From positions 124,001 through 188,000 of the forward strand of contig CAKPDF010000001.1 in NCBI GenBank assembly GCA_934148535.1: a DNA stretch of 64,000 nucleotides, written 5' to 3'. Position 1 is the first letter of the stretch. Every line of letters starts with the position of its first letter. A program made the translations under genes and the position numbers. This DNA comes from an uncultured Bacilli bacterium (GTDB lineage: Bacteria; Bacillota_I; Bacilli_A; RF39; UBA660). A model generated the notes under the pieces. The model made no database searches. It was not told the DNA's origin and was given only the letters and a program-made list of their open reading frames with translations. Below are positions 8,381 to 16,689 of this stretch, piece by piece.

Positions 8381-8599
8381 CTATTTTTTATTATACACTA
8401 TACGCCCATGTGTTAAATCATAAGGTGACAATTCTATAACTACTTTATCACCTGGTAAGATACGTATATTGTTTACGCGCATTTTACCAGAAACATGGGC
8501 TTCTACTATGTGACCGCCTTCGATTTCAACTTTAAATTTTCCTCCAGGTAAAATGTCTATTACTTTACCTTCTGTTTCAATACATTCGCTTTTACTCAC
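8381..8599 (-). CDS. infA: Translation initiation factor IF-1
   Basis: A 72-residue OB-fold protein: MSKSECIETEGKVIDILPGG, then HVSGKMRVNNIRILPGDKV and a C-terminal HGRIVYN. IF-1 occupies the ribosomal A site during initiation. It normally follows adk and map, but no map gene (methionine aminopeptidase) is present here between adk and infA. Confidence 0.95.
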   Translation of the reverse strand: MSKSECIETEGKVIDILPGGKFKVEIEGGHIVEAHVSGKMRVNNIRILPGDKVVIELSPYDLTHGRIVYNKK

Positions 8600-8686
8600 A
8601 TTATCATCTCCTAACTCTCATTTTAGAGATTTTTATCACCTATATACTTCAGCACCTTATATGTGCATACTCAATATAAGTAATAT

Positions 8687-9343
8687 TTAAATAATTATTT
8701 TTTTAATTTCATTAAATATATCTTGTGCTGAATCTTCTTTATTTATTTTTATTCTACTTAAAACACCTAACTTATCATAGTAATCTATTAATTCTTTAGT
8801 ATTATTAATATATGTATCAAATCTATTTAAGAAAGTTTCTTTGTTATCATCGCTTCTAATTTTAAGGGTATTATTGCATTTATCACAAATTCCTTCTTTG
8901 ATAGGCTTTAATGATTCTATATTTAAGTTATATGATGCTCCACAATTCGGACATACTATCCTACTTAGTGTTCTTTCAAGTGCTAAAGATTTATCAATAT
9001 CTAAAAATATTACACTACCTAAATCTTTATTTAATTCTTTTAATAGATTTTCATAAATTTTTGCTTGAGTAACATTTCTAGGGTAACCATCTAAGATATA
9101 ACCATTTGCGCAATCACTTTTTGATAATCTATTTTTTAGTAATGTTGTTATTGTTTCATCACTAATTAGATTACCTTTATCCATTTCTTGCTTTAAGTAA
9201 ACTCCTAAATCCGAACCAGAATTTACTTCTTCTCTTAAAAGATCACCAGTTGATATATGAGGAATATTATATTCAGCACTTACCAATTTTGATTGAGTTC
9301 CCTTACCTGCAGCAGGTGGGGCAATAAATATAATATTCTTCAT
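8687..9343 (-). CDS. adk: Adenylate kinase, zinc-lid type
   Basis: A 218-residue long-form adenylate kinase (ATP + AMP to 2 ADP). The P-loop is APPAAGKGTQ, with Ala where most have Gly; the AMP-binding site shows STGDLLREEV, and DGYPRN is present. The lid (about residues 130-165) holds CPNCGASYN and CDKCNN, a Cys4 zinc site typical of Gram-positive bacteria. Its start overlaps the secY stop by one base, so translation is probably coupled. Confidence 0.95.
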   Translation of the reverse strand: MKNIIFIAPPAAGKGTQSKLVSAEYNIPHISTGDLLREEVNSGSDLGVYLKQEMDKGNLISDETITTLLKNRLSKSDCANGYILDGYPRNVTQAKIYENLLKELNKDLGSVIFLDIDKSLALERTLSRIVCPNCGASYNLNIESLKPIKEGICDKCNNTLKIRSDDNKETFLNRFDTYINNTKELIDYYDKLGVLSRIKINKEDSAQDIFNEIKKIII

Positions 9344-10599
9344 TATCTAACACCTCTATAATTTCTATTTACTAAACTGCTTTCTAATTGTTTACAAGTT
9401 TCTATTGCTACTCCTACAACTATTAAGATACTAGTTCCTCCAACGCTTACGCTTGTTGGTAAGTTAGTAGATATAAAACTTGAGAATACAATTGGAAGTC
9501 CTGCTATTGCAGCAATGAATATTGCTCCTATTAGAGTTATTCTTCCTAATACAGTTTTAATATAATTGATAGTTTCTTTTCCTGGTCTTACTCCTGGAAT
9601 ATAACCACCTTGTCTTGATAAATTCTTTGATAGTTCACTTGGATTTACTTGGATAAAAGTATATAAGAAACTAAAAGCAAATATCAAGATTATGTAAGCT
9701 GCAAATCCTGTTGGAGTTGTGTAGTTTACATATTTTGTTACGAATGTTACAAAGCTATTTTCACTTTTCATAATTCCCGCTATAAATGTTGGTACAGTAA
9801 AGATTACTGATGCAAAGATTACTGGCATAACATTAGCAGAATTTAATTTGAAAGGTATATAGTTTTGTTTTGCTCCGTAAGCTGAATTTGTTTGATTAGA
9901 ATATTGGATAGGAATTCTTCTTTCAGATTCTTGAACAAATACTACTAATACAATTATTGCAATATATGCTAGTATAAATATAATGAATTCAATTATTCCT
10001 AAGAATAGTGAAGCATTATCTAATACAAGTGCTTTAAATGTATCAATAAATGTTTGAGGAACTGTAGCTAGAATACCAGCCATTATTATTAAGGATGTTC
10101 CATTTCCAATTCCTTTTTGTGTTATTTGGTCTCCTAACCATAATAGGAAAGAAGTACCTGCTGTTAAGATTAAAGATACTCTTAAATATTCTATAGCAGT
10201 TCCATTATTAATCATTGCAAATGACATTGCAAATCCTTGAATGAATGCTATTATTATTCCTAGATATCTTGTAATCTGATTTATTTTTTGTCTTCCTGTT
10301 GGACCACTTTCTTTTAATTCTGTAAAATATGGAAAGATATCCATTTGAAGTAAACTTGTTATAATTGATGCTGATATATATGGCATAACTCCTAATGCAA
10401 ATATTGAGAAATTCTTAAGTGAACCTCCAGTAATTGCATTATATAAGTCACCAAAATCAACATTTTTTAATGAAGTTACTCCAGGTACTGGAATAGTTGT
10501 ACCTGCTATAAATATTAGTAAACAAATAAAAGTGAACCCTATTCTTTTTCTTATGTCTTTATTCTTAGGACTTGCTAAGAGTTTAAGGTTTTTAAACAT
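9343..10599 (-). CDS. secY: Protein translocase subunit SecY
   Basis: A 418-residue SecY with ten membrane segments, the channel of the Sec translocon. Diagnostic features are the plug region after TM1 (TTIPVPGV), the TM2 motif GVMPYISASIITSLLQ, and the cytoplasmic loop with RRIPIQYSNQ. Length is typical for Firmicutes. Its partner secG lies at 57.9 kb. It sits between rplO (two-base gap) and adk (one-base overlap). Confidence 0.97.
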   Translation of the reverse strand: MFKNLKLLASPKNKDIRKRIGFTFICLLIFIAGTTIPVPGVTSLKNVDFGDLYNAITGGSLKNFSIFALGVMPYISASIITSLLQMDIFPYFTELKESGPTGRQKINQITRYLGIIIAFIQGFAMSFAMINNGTAIEYLRVSLILTAGTSFLLWLGDQITQKGIGNGTSLIIMAGILATVPQTFIDTFKALVLDNASLFLGIIEFIIFILAYIAIIVLVVFVQESERRIPIQYSNQTNSAYGAKQNYIPFKLNSANVMPVIFASVIFTVPTFIAGIMKSENSFVTFVTKYVNYTTPTGFAAYIILIFAFSFLYTFIQVNPSELSKNLSRQGGYIPGVRPGKETINYIKTVLGRITLIGAIFIAAIAGLPIVFSSFISTNLPTSVSVGGTSILIVVGVAIETCKQLESSLVNRNYRGVR

Positions 10600-10600
10600 C

Positions 10601-11038
10601 TTAGATCACCTCTATTTTTCCACCAATTGCTTCAATCTTTGTTTTTGCACTAGCTGTAAATTTATTAGCTTTTACAGTTAATTTTTTAGTTAATTCTCCA
10701 TTTCCTAATACTTTAATTCCGTCTAATCTCTTTTTGATTAATCCAGTTTCTAGTAATAATTCTGGAGTTACTATTGTTCCGTCTTCAAATCTATTTAAAT
10801 CACTTACATTAATGCAAGCATAAAAAGTTTTGAAGTTGTAATTGTTGAATCCTCTTTTTGATAATCTTCTGAATAGTGGTAATTGTCCACCTTCAAATCC
10901 TAATCTTACGCCGCCGCCACTTCTAGCGTTTTGTCCTTTTTCACCTTTTCCAGCTGTTTTTGAGTATTTTCCTCCACGTCCAACTCTTTTTTTCTTAGTA
11001 GTTGAACCGTAGGCAGGTTGTAATTCGTTTAATTTCAT
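10601..11038 (-). CDS. rplO: 50S ribosomal protein L15
   Basis: A 145-residue L15: MKLNELQPAYGSTTKKKRVGRG, the glycine/arginine-rich stretch GKGEKGQNARSGGGVRLGFEGGQLPL, and the C-terminal globular part. Its start overlaps the rpsE stop codon by one base. No rpmD (L30) lies between rpsE and rplO; L30 is absent from some Firmicutes. Confidence 0.95.
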   Translation of the reverse strand: MKLNELQPAYGSTTKKKRVGRGGKYSKTAGKGEKGQNARSGGGVRLGFEGGQLPLFRRLSKRGFNNYNFKTFYACINVSDLNRFEDGTIVTPELLLETGLIKKRLDGIKVLGNGELTKKLTVKANKFTASAKTKIEAIGGKIEVI

Positions 11039-11616
11039 TATCCTCTAATCTCCTCAATAGTTTTTCCTCTTAATTCAGCAACATGTGCTGGGCTCTTTTG
11101 ACCTTTTAGGGCATTTAAAGTTGCTCTAGCCATATTGATTTTTGTGCTTGAACCAAGACTTTTTGAAAGGACATCTTTTACTCCGGCTAATTCTAGTACA
11201 TCTCTAACTGGTCCTCCAGCTTTTACACCAGTACCTTCAGCAGCAGGTTTAAGCATTACTTTTACTGCTCCTTCTTTGGTAATTATTTCGTGTGAGATTG
11301 TACGATTATCAATTAATTCAACATTGATTAGGTTTTTGTTAGCAGCCTGTGTTGCTTTCTTTACTGCATCTGGCATTTCGTTTGCTTTTCCAGTTCCTAA
11401 TCCTACTTTTCCTTTTCTGTTTCCTACTACTACTGTAGCTGAAAAACGAAATTTACGACCACCTTTTACAACTTTTGTTACACGATTAATATCGATAACT
11501 TTTTCTTCTAAGTCACTTTTTGGCTTATTGAAATTGTTGCGGTTACGACGTTTACCATTGTTGTTTTTTCTTTGTTGTTCATTTTTTATTTCTTTCTTAA
11601 CGTTTTCTTCGCTCAT
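11038..11616 (-). CDS. rpsE: 30S ribosomal protein S5 with N-terminal extension
   Basis: A 192-residue S5. The double-stranded RNA-binding domain (DINRVTKVVKGGRKFRFSA and VGLGTGKANEMPDAV) and the C-terminal domain (GVKAGGPVRDVLELAGV) are intact. The first 35 or so residues are an extra Lys/Asn/Arg-rich, probably disordered tail not found in the shortest S5 proteins. The start at 11616 is 15 bases after rplR. Confidence 0.95.
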   Translation of the reverse strand: MSEENVKKEIKNEQQRKNNNGKRRNRNNFNKPKSDLEEKVIDINRVTKVVKGGRKFRFSATVVVGNRKGKVGLGTGKANEMPDAVKKATQAANKNLINVELIDNRTISHEIITKEGAVKVMLKPAAEGTGVKAGGPVRDVLELAGVKDVLSKSLGSSTKINMARATLNALKGQKSPAHVAELRGKTIEEIRG

Positions 11617-11631
11617 AGGTTTTCCTCCTTA

Positions 11632-11994
11632 TTAGAATTCTAAGCCGTTTTCACGTGCTGCTTCTGCTAAAGCTTTTACACGTCCATGATATAGGTATCC
11701 ACCTCTATCAAAAACAACTTTTGTAATTTTTGCTTTTTTTGCTCTTTTAGCTATTTCTTCACCGATTAATTTTGCAGCTTCTACGTTACCACCATTTTTA
11801 ATTTTTAATTCTTTTTCTAGAGTTGAAGCACTAACTAAAGTTACACCTTTTTCATCATCGATGATTTGAGCAGTGATATTTGCGTTTGAACGGAAGACAT
11901 TCAATCTTGGTCTTTCACTTGTTCCTGATAAATCAGTACGTATTCTTGAGTGTCTTTCTTTACGCATATCATTTCTTGATACTTTATTTATCAT
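11632..11994 (-). CDS. rplR: 50S ribosomal protein L18
   Basis: A 120-residue L18 with RHSRIRTDLSGTSERPRLNVFRS near the N-terminus and VVFDRGGYLYHGRVKALAEAARENGLEF at the C-terminus. It binds 5S rRNA together with L5. Position between rplF and rpsE is canonical. Confidence 0.95.
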   Translation of the reverse strand: MINKVSRNDMRKERHSRIRTDLSGTSERPRLNVFRSNANITAQIIDDEKGVTLVSASTLEKELKIKNGGNVEAAKLIGEEIAKRAKKAKITKVVFDRGGYLYHGRVKALAEAARENGLEF

Positions 11995-12014
11995 AAGTCC
12001 ATCTCACTTTCTTA

Positions 12015-12554
12015 TTATTTAGATGCTTTCTTTCCTTCTTTACGACGGATAACTTCTCCAGCATACTTAATACCTTTACCTTTATATGGTTCAGGTGCTC
12101 TTAAGGATCTTATTTCTGCTGCAAATTGACCAACAGCACATTTGTCAATTCCACTTATTTCTATTTCAGTATTGCTTATAGCTTTTACTTCTAAGTTTGA
12201 TGGAATATCAACGTTATCTAAGTGTGATTTACCATCTTGAACTGATAATACATTTCCTTTAACAGTGAAACGGTAACCAACACCGACGATTTCTAATCCT
12301 TTTTTGTAACCTTCACTTACACCAATCATCATATTTCTGATGTTTGCATTTGTAGTTCCTTGCATTTCATTTGTGTGTTTTAGGTTATTTAATTTTGTAA
12401 TTGTAATTTTATTATCTTCAATTTCTACTTTTATATCTTTGTATATTTCTAAAGATAATTCACCTTTTGGTCCTTTTACTTTTAATTCTTGTCCATTTAA
12501 TTCTACATTAACTTTTTCAGGTATTGTTAATACTCTGTTTCCAATACGACTCAT
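12015..12554 (-). CDS. rplF: 50S ribosomal protein L6
   Basis: A 179-residue L6 with the two tandem L6 folds: MSRIGNRVLTIPEKV and KVKGPKGELS in the first, VGVGYRFTVKGNVLSV and the C-terminal signature PEPYKGKGIKYAGEVIRRKEGK in the second. It lies near the GTPase-associated centre of the large subunit. Confidence 0.95.
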   Translation of the reverse strand: MSRIGNRVLTIPEKVNVELNGQELKVKGPKGELSLEIYKDIKVEIEDNKITITKLNNLKHTNEMQGTTNANIRNMMIGVSEGYKKGLEIVGVGYRFTVKGNVLSVQDGKSHLDNVDIPSNLEVKAISNTEIEISGIDKCAVGQFAAEIRSLRAPEPYKGKGIKYAGEVIRRKEGKKASK

Positions 12555-12565
12555 TCGTATCCTCC

Positions 12566-12958
12566 TTACCAGATATAAGCGATTACTTCTCCACCAACGT
12601 TGTTTTTACGAGCTAATTTATCAGTCATAACTCCTTTTGGTGTTGAAATAATAGCTATTCCTAAACCATTTAATACTCTTGGAATATCTTCTGCTTTTGC
12701 GTATACTCTAAGTCCTGGTTTAGAAATTCTTTTTAATCCAGTAATTACTCTTTCTTTCTTATCGCTATATTTTAAAGTTAATGTTAGGATATTTTGAACG
12801 TCATTTTTATTTACTTTGAAATCTGTAATGAATCCTTCATCTTTTAAGATAGCAGCAATTTGCTCCTTCATTTTAGAAGATGGCATTGTAACGTTTGCAG
12901 CACGATTTTGGTTTGCATTACGGATTCTTGTAAGCATATCTGCGATTGGATCTGTCAT
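12566..12958 (-). CDS. rpsH: 30S ribosomal protein S8
   Basis: A 130-residue S8: MTDPIADMLTRIRNANQNR at the start, and the C-terminal signature ISTPKGVMTDKLARKNNVGGEVIAYIW. In other bacteria S8 is the translational repressor of the spc operon; no obvious S8-binding mimic was identified at the rplE start here, though I could not fold the RNA. Confidence 0.96.
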   Translation of the reverse strand: MTDPIADMLTRIRNANQNRAANVTMPSSKMKEQIAAILKDEGFITDFKVNKNDVQNILTLTLKYSDKKERVITGLKRISKPGLRVYAKAEDIPRVLNGLGIAIISTPKGVMTDKLARKNNVGGEVIAYIW

Positions 12959-13008
12959 TAAAATCCCTCCTTCTTTTATATACTAGTATTTCTAGTTTTT
13001 TGGTAATT

Positions 13009-13194
13009 CTACCAACTTGATTTTTTTACACCTGGTATTTGTCCTTTATATGCTAATTCTCTGAAACAAATACGGCATATACCAAACTTGCTCATTACTG
13101 CATGTGGTCTTCCACATCTTGAGCAACGACTATATTTTCTTGTACTAAATTTTGGTTCTTTTTGTGATTTAATAATCATTGACTTTCTTGCCAT
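13009..13194 (-). CDS. rpsZ: 30S ribosomal protein S14, zinc type
   Basis: A 61-residue type Z S14 with the Cys4 zinc site: CSRCGRPHAVMSKFGICRIC (two CxxC motifs) and the C-terminal YKGQIPGVKKSSW. This short zinc-dependent form is the usual one in Firmicutes. It lies 11 bases after rplE. Confidence 0.96.
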   Translation of the reverse strand: MARKSMIIKSQKEPKFSTRKYSRCSRCGRPHAVMSKFGICRICFRELAYKGQIPGVKKSSW

Positions 13195-13205
13195 TGTTTT
13201 CCTCC

Positions 13206-13745
13206 TTATTTCCTAAAAGGAATTCCAAGTTCTTTTAGTAAATCATAAGCTTCTTCATTTGTTTTAGCAGTTGTAACGATAACGATGTCCATTCCTCTTA
13301 CTTTTACAACTTCATCAAAATTAATTTCTGGGAATATTAATTGTTCTTTAATTCCAATTGTATAGTTTCCTCTTCCATCAAAGCTTTTTGGTGAAAGTCC
13401 TCTGAAATCTCTTACACGTGGTAATGAGATTGAAATTAACTTATCTAAGAAGGTATACATTTTATCTCCTCTTAATGTTACTTTACATCCGATTTTATGT
13501 CCTTCTCTTAATTTAAATGAAGCTATAGATTTTTTAGCAGTTGTTTCTACTGGTTTTAATCCAGTTATTTTTTCTAGGTCAGATACTGCTGCTTCTAGCA
13601 TTTTTGAATTTGCTACAGCATCTCCAACACCCATATTAACAACGATTTTTTCTATTTTTGGTACTAACATAACAGTACTATATTTATGACTAGCCATTAG
13701 ACTTGGAACAACTTCATTTTTATATTTTTCTTCTAGGCGGTTCAT
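13206..13745 (-). CDS. rplE: 50S ribosomal protein L5
   Basis: A 179-residue L5: MNRLEEKYKNEVVPSLM, the KIVVNMGVGDAV motif, and RDFRGLSPKSFDGRGNYTIG. It binds 5S rRNA and contacts the P-site tRNA. It is preceded by a 53-base gap from rplX. Confidence 0.96.
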   Translation of the reverse strand: MNRLEEKYKNEVVPSLMASHKYSTVMLVPKIEKIVVNMGVGDAVANSKMLEAAVSDLEKITGLKPVETTAKKSIASFKLREGHKIGCKVTLRGDKMYTFLDKLISISLPRVRDFRGLSPKSFDGRGNYTIGIKEQLIFPEINFDEVVKVRGMDIVIVTTAKTNEEAYDLLKELGIPFRK

Positions 13746-13798
13746 TGAAAATCCACCCTCCTTCCAAACTAGTTTGCAAATAAATTTATATTAATAAT

Positions 13799-14062
13799 TT
13801 ATTTTTCTTTGCTTTTTGTTTCTTTTTTTGCTACTTTCTTTGCAGCTTTTTCTTCAATTTTTTTAACATTAGATCTATGGATAGGTGCTTCTGTTTCAAT
13901 TATTTCACCAGTACCACCATTGTTTCTAGGTTTTAAATGTTTCTTTACTAAATTAACACCTTCAACAATTACTTTTTCATCTAACACTTTGGTAATTTTT
14001 CCAGTTTTACCTTTATTAGCACCTGCTATAACGGTAACTTTATCACCAGTTTTTAGTTTCAT
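13799..14062 (-). CDS. rplX: 50S ribosomal protein L24 (short)
   Basis: An 87-residue L24. The KOW motif GDKVTVIAGANKGKTGKITKV is at the N-terminus, and NLVKKHLKPRN follows. It is shorter than the usual 100-105 residues, and the last 20 residues are a simple Lys/Glu tail (KKVAKKETKSKEK). L24 starts assembly of the large subunit. It lies between rplN and rplE as expected. Confidence 0.93.
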   Translation of the reverse strand: MKLKTGDKVTVIAGANKGKTGKITKVLDEKVIVEGVNLVKKHLKPRNNGGTGEIIETEAPIHRSNVKKIEEKAAKKVAKKETKSKEK

Positions 14063-14085
14063 ACTATCCCTCCTTAAATATAGGT

Positions 14086-14454
14086 TTATAGCACGTCTTT
14101 AGCTAAACTTACGATTTTCATAAATCCTTCATCTCTAAGTTCGCGCGCTACTGGACCTAAAACACGAGTTCCGACTGGGCTCTTATCATCTTTGATAATT
14201 ACGCAAGCGTTGTCATCAAATTTAATATAGCTTCCATCTTCTCTTCTAACTCCGAACTTACTTCTAACGATAACAGCTTTCACAACTTTTCCTTTTTTCA
14301 CATTACCATTAGGAGTAGCTTTTTTAACTGTACCAACAACGATATCGCCGATGTTTCCAGTTTTTACTTTACTTCCACCAAGAACTCTGATTACTAGTAA
14401 TTCACGAGCTCCGCAGTTATCTGCTACTTTTAAACGACTCTCTTGTTGTATCAT
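14086..14454 (-). CDS. rplN: 50S ribosomal protein L14
   Basis: A 122-residue L14 starting MIQQESRLKVADNCGARELL and ending in the conserved MKIVSLAKDVL. The ATG at 14454 is eight bases after AGGAGG and matches the family start; the reading frame is open a few codons further upstream (to a TTG at 14472) but that region holds the ribosome-binding site itself. It lies on the interface face of the large subunit. Confidence 0.96.
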   Translation of the reverse strand: MIQQESRLKVADNCGARELLVIRVLGGSKVKTGNIGDIVVGTVKKATPNGNVKKGKVVKAVIVRSKFGVRREDGSYIKFDDNACVIIKDDKSPVGTRVLGPVARELRDEGFMKIVSLAKDVL

Positions 14455-14481
14455 TTGTCTTTCCTCCTTCAAATAGATATA

Positions 14482-14739
14482 TTATAGAATAACAGCTTTT
14501 TCAATAACTTCAACTAATTCATATCTTTTTGTTTTAGATAATGGTCTAGTTGCTACAAGACGAACTTTATCTCCAACATGTGCTGTATTATTTTCGTCAT
14601 GAGCTGCATATTTTTTTGAATATTTAACTCTCTTTCCATAAATTGGGTTCTTCTTATAAGTTTCTACTTTAACAGTTATTGTTTTGTCTGTAGCATCACT
14701 TACAACAACACCAATTAATTCACGCTTATTTTCATTCAT
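14482..14739 (-). CDS. rpsQ: 30S ribosomal protein S17
   Basis: An 85-residue OB-fold S17: NENKRELIGVVVSDATDKTITV, then GKRVKYSKKYAAHDENN and RLVATRPLSKTKRYELVEV. It is a primary binder of 16S rRNA. Located between rpmC and rplN. Confidence 0.95.
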   Translation of the reverse strand: MNENKRELIGVVVSDATDKTITVKVETYKKNPIYGKRVKYSKKYAAHDENNTAHVGDKVRLVATRPLSKTKRYELVEVIEKAVIL

Positions 14740-14754
14740 AAGGACTACCTCCTT

Positions 14755-14949
14755 TTAACCTTCTATTTCGCGTTCTTTAAGAATAGTTTTAAATCTTGCA
14801 ACGTCTTTTCTTAATTCCTTAACTCTAGCAGGATTTTCAAGACTTCCTGTTGCTTGTTTGAATCTTAATTTTAATAACTCTTCTTTAGACTCTACGATCT
14901 TTTTATTAATTTCTTCAGTGGTTAACTTTCTTATTTCATTAGTCTTCAT
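14755..14949 (-). CDS. rpmC: 50S ribosomal protein L29
   Basis: A 64-residue two-helix L29: MKTNEIRKLTTEEI, then ELLKLRFKQATGSLENPARVKELRK. It sits at the tunnel exit beside L23. I prefer the ATG at 14949; upstream in-frame codons (to 14961) would add four residues foreign to the family. The gene overlaps the end of rplP by 11 bases and no strong SD is seen, so it is probably translationally coupled. Confidence 0.92.
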   Translation of the reverse strand: MKTNEIRKLTTEEINKKIVESKEELLKLRFKQATGSLENPARVKELRKDVARFKTILKEREIEG

Positions 14950-15370
14950 TATTATCACCACTACTTTCTTTTTTTACAAATTTACATTTGATTGGTAATT
15001 TGTGAGAAGCTAATCTTAATGCTTCTCTTGCTGTTGCTTCATCAACTTCAGCAACTTCAAACATTATTTTTCCTTCTTTAACTACAGCTACCCATACTTC
15101 TGGTTCACCTTTACCTTTTCCTTGACGAGTTTCAAGTGGTTTTTTAGTTAAAGATAAGTTAGGGAAAATGTTAACCCATACTTTTCCACCACGTTTCATA
15201 TATCTTGTCATAGCAACACGAGCTGCTTCGATTTGTTGAGATGTAATCCAAGCTCCTTCTTTAGCCATTAATCCATATGTACCAAAGTGAAGTTCTGTAT
15301 TACCTTTACTCTTTCCTTCATATCTTAGACGGAAAGTTTTTCTATGCTTAGTTCTTTTTGGCATTAACAT
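14939..15370 (-). CDS. rplP: 50S ribosomal protein L16
   Basis: A 143-residue L16: MPKRTKHRKTFRLRYEGKSKG near the start and the conserved ITSQQIEAARVAMTRYMKRGGKVWV. It helps shape the A-site tRNA pocket. An ATG at 15370 has GGAGG eight bases upstream, while the family start MPKRTK is two codons later at 15364; the ribosome-binding site favours 15370. It overlaps rpsC by 23 bases. Confidence 0.94.
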   Translation of the reverse strand: MLMPKRTKHRKTFRLRYEGKSKGNTELHFGTYGLMAKEGAWITSQQIEAARVAMTRYMKRGGKVWVNIFPNLSLTKKPLETRQGKGKGEPEVWVAVVKEGKIMFEVAEVDEATAREALRLASHKLPIKCKFVKKESSGDNNED

Positions 15371-16016
15371 GAGAATTACCTCCCTTACTTTCTAAGATTT
15401 CTCCTTTGTATATCCATACTTTTACACCGATTTTTCCATATGTTGTATCAGCTTCTGCTGTAGCATAATCAATATCAGCTCTTAAAGTATGAAGTGGGGT
15501 TGTTCCTTCTGAATAACCTTCACTACGAGCAATATCTGCTCCTCCTAAACGTCCAGATACTAAAGTTTTGATTCCTTTAGCTCCTGCTTTCATTGTGTTT
15601 CTGATTGCTTTCTTTTGTGCAACTCTAAATGATACACGATTTTCTATGTTATGGGCAATGTTATCAGCTACTAATTGTGCATTTAAATCTGCATTCTTTT
15701 CTTCTATTACAGAAATTTGAACATCTTCGTTAACCATTTTTGAAATTTTTTTCTTAACGTTTTCGATTTCAGTACCATTTTGTCCGATAACTAAACCTGG
15801 TTTTGAAACATGCATAATTACTTCACATCTCTTTGGATTTCTTTCAATAACAATCTTAGAGATACCAGCAGTTTTGAATGTTTTTTCTAAGTATTTACGA
15901 ATTTGGATATCGTTATTTAGATTTTTAGCGAAATCTTTGTTATTTGCATACCATTTTGATTCCCAATCTTTGTTGATACCAATTCTAAGTCCTATTGGAC
16001 TAACTTTTTGTCCCAT
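15348..16016 (-). CDS. rpsC: 30S ribosomal protein S3
   Basis: A 222-residue S3 with the KH domain (VMHVSKPGLVIGQNGTEIENVKKK) and the C-terminal S3 domain (AQKKAIRNTMKAGAKGIKTLVSGRLGGADIARSE). It forms part of the mRNA entry channel helicase. The 3' end overlaps rplP. Confidence 0.96.
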   Translation of the reverse strand: MGQKVSPIGLRIGINKDWESKWYANNKDFAKNLNNDIQIRKYLEKTFKTAGISKIVIERNPKRCEVIMHVSKPGLVIGQNGTEIENVKKKISKMVNEDVQISVIEEKNADLNAQLVADNIAHNIENRVSFRVAQKKAIRNTMKAGAKGIKTLVSGRLGGADIARSEGYSEGTTPLHTLRADIDYATAEADTTYGKIGVKVWIYKGEILESKGGNSHVNAKKN

Positions 16017-16030
16017 TAACGCATCCTCCT

Positions 16031-16378
16031 TTACTTATTTTTTTCACTTACAATTATTGTAATGTGACTTGTTTTATGATCATTTCTTCCAACGTGTCCA
16101 CGTGAGTCCATTTTAGCTCTTTTCATTACTAATCCTTCATCTACGTAACAAGTTTTTACATATAAGTTTTCTTCATTTAAATTAAAATTATTTACAGCAT
16201 TAGCAGTTGCAGAGTTTAATACTTTTTCGATTACTCTTGCTGCTCTTTGTGGTTGGTTTGCTAAGATTGCTCTAGCTTCGCTTACACTTTTTCCTCTGAT
16301 TAAATCGATTATTAATCTTGTTTTACGAGGAGCAATTCTTACTGTTAATGCTTTCGCTTTAGCTTCTGTTCTTTCCAT
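16031..16378 (-). CDS. rplV: 50S ribosomal protein L22
   Basis: A 115-residue L22: TVRIAPRKTRLIIDLIRGKSVSEA and the long hairpin ending MKRAKMDSRGHVGRNDHKTSHITIIV that lines the exit tunnel. I chose the ATG at 16378 (MERTEAKAKALTV); a GTG at 16387 is too close to the SD AAAGG. Confidence 0.95.
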   Translation of the reverse strand: MERTEAKAKALTVRIAPRKTRLIIDLIRGKSVSEARAILANQPQRAARVIEKVLNSATANAVNNFNLNEENLYVKTCYVDEGLVMKRAKMDSRGHVGRNDHKTSHITIIVSEKNK

Positions 16379-16402
16379 TGCTTTCACGCCTTTCTATAAG
16401 TT

Positions 16403-16672
16403 TTACTTTTTCTTATCGTCGCCGTGTCCACCAAATTTACGAGTCATAGAGAACTCACCTAATTTATGTCCTACCATATCCTCAGTTACATAAACTGGAA
16501 TAAATTCTTTACCATTATGTACTGCAAAAGTGTGTCCAATAAAATCAGGATAAATTGTTGAACGACGAGACCATGTTTTAATAACTTCTTTTTTTCCAGA
16601 TTCATTCATTTTTTGAACCTTAGCTAGTAATCTTTCGAATACGTAAGGTCCTTTCTTTAAACTTCTTGCCAT
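16403..16672 (-). CDS. rpsS: 30S ribosomal protein S19
   Basis: An 89-residue S19: MARSLKKGPYVFERLL, WSRRSTIYPDFIGHTFAVHNG and the LGEFSMTRKFGGHGDDKKK tail. It forms the head of the small subunit with S13. It lies between rplB and rplV. Confidence 0.96.
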   Translation of the reverse strand: MARSLKKGPYVFERLLAKVQKMNESGKKEVIKTWSRRSTIYPDFIGHTFAVHNGKEFIPVYVTEDMVGHKLGEFSMTRKFGGHGDDKKK

Positions 16673-16689
16673 CTTATTTCATCCTTTCT

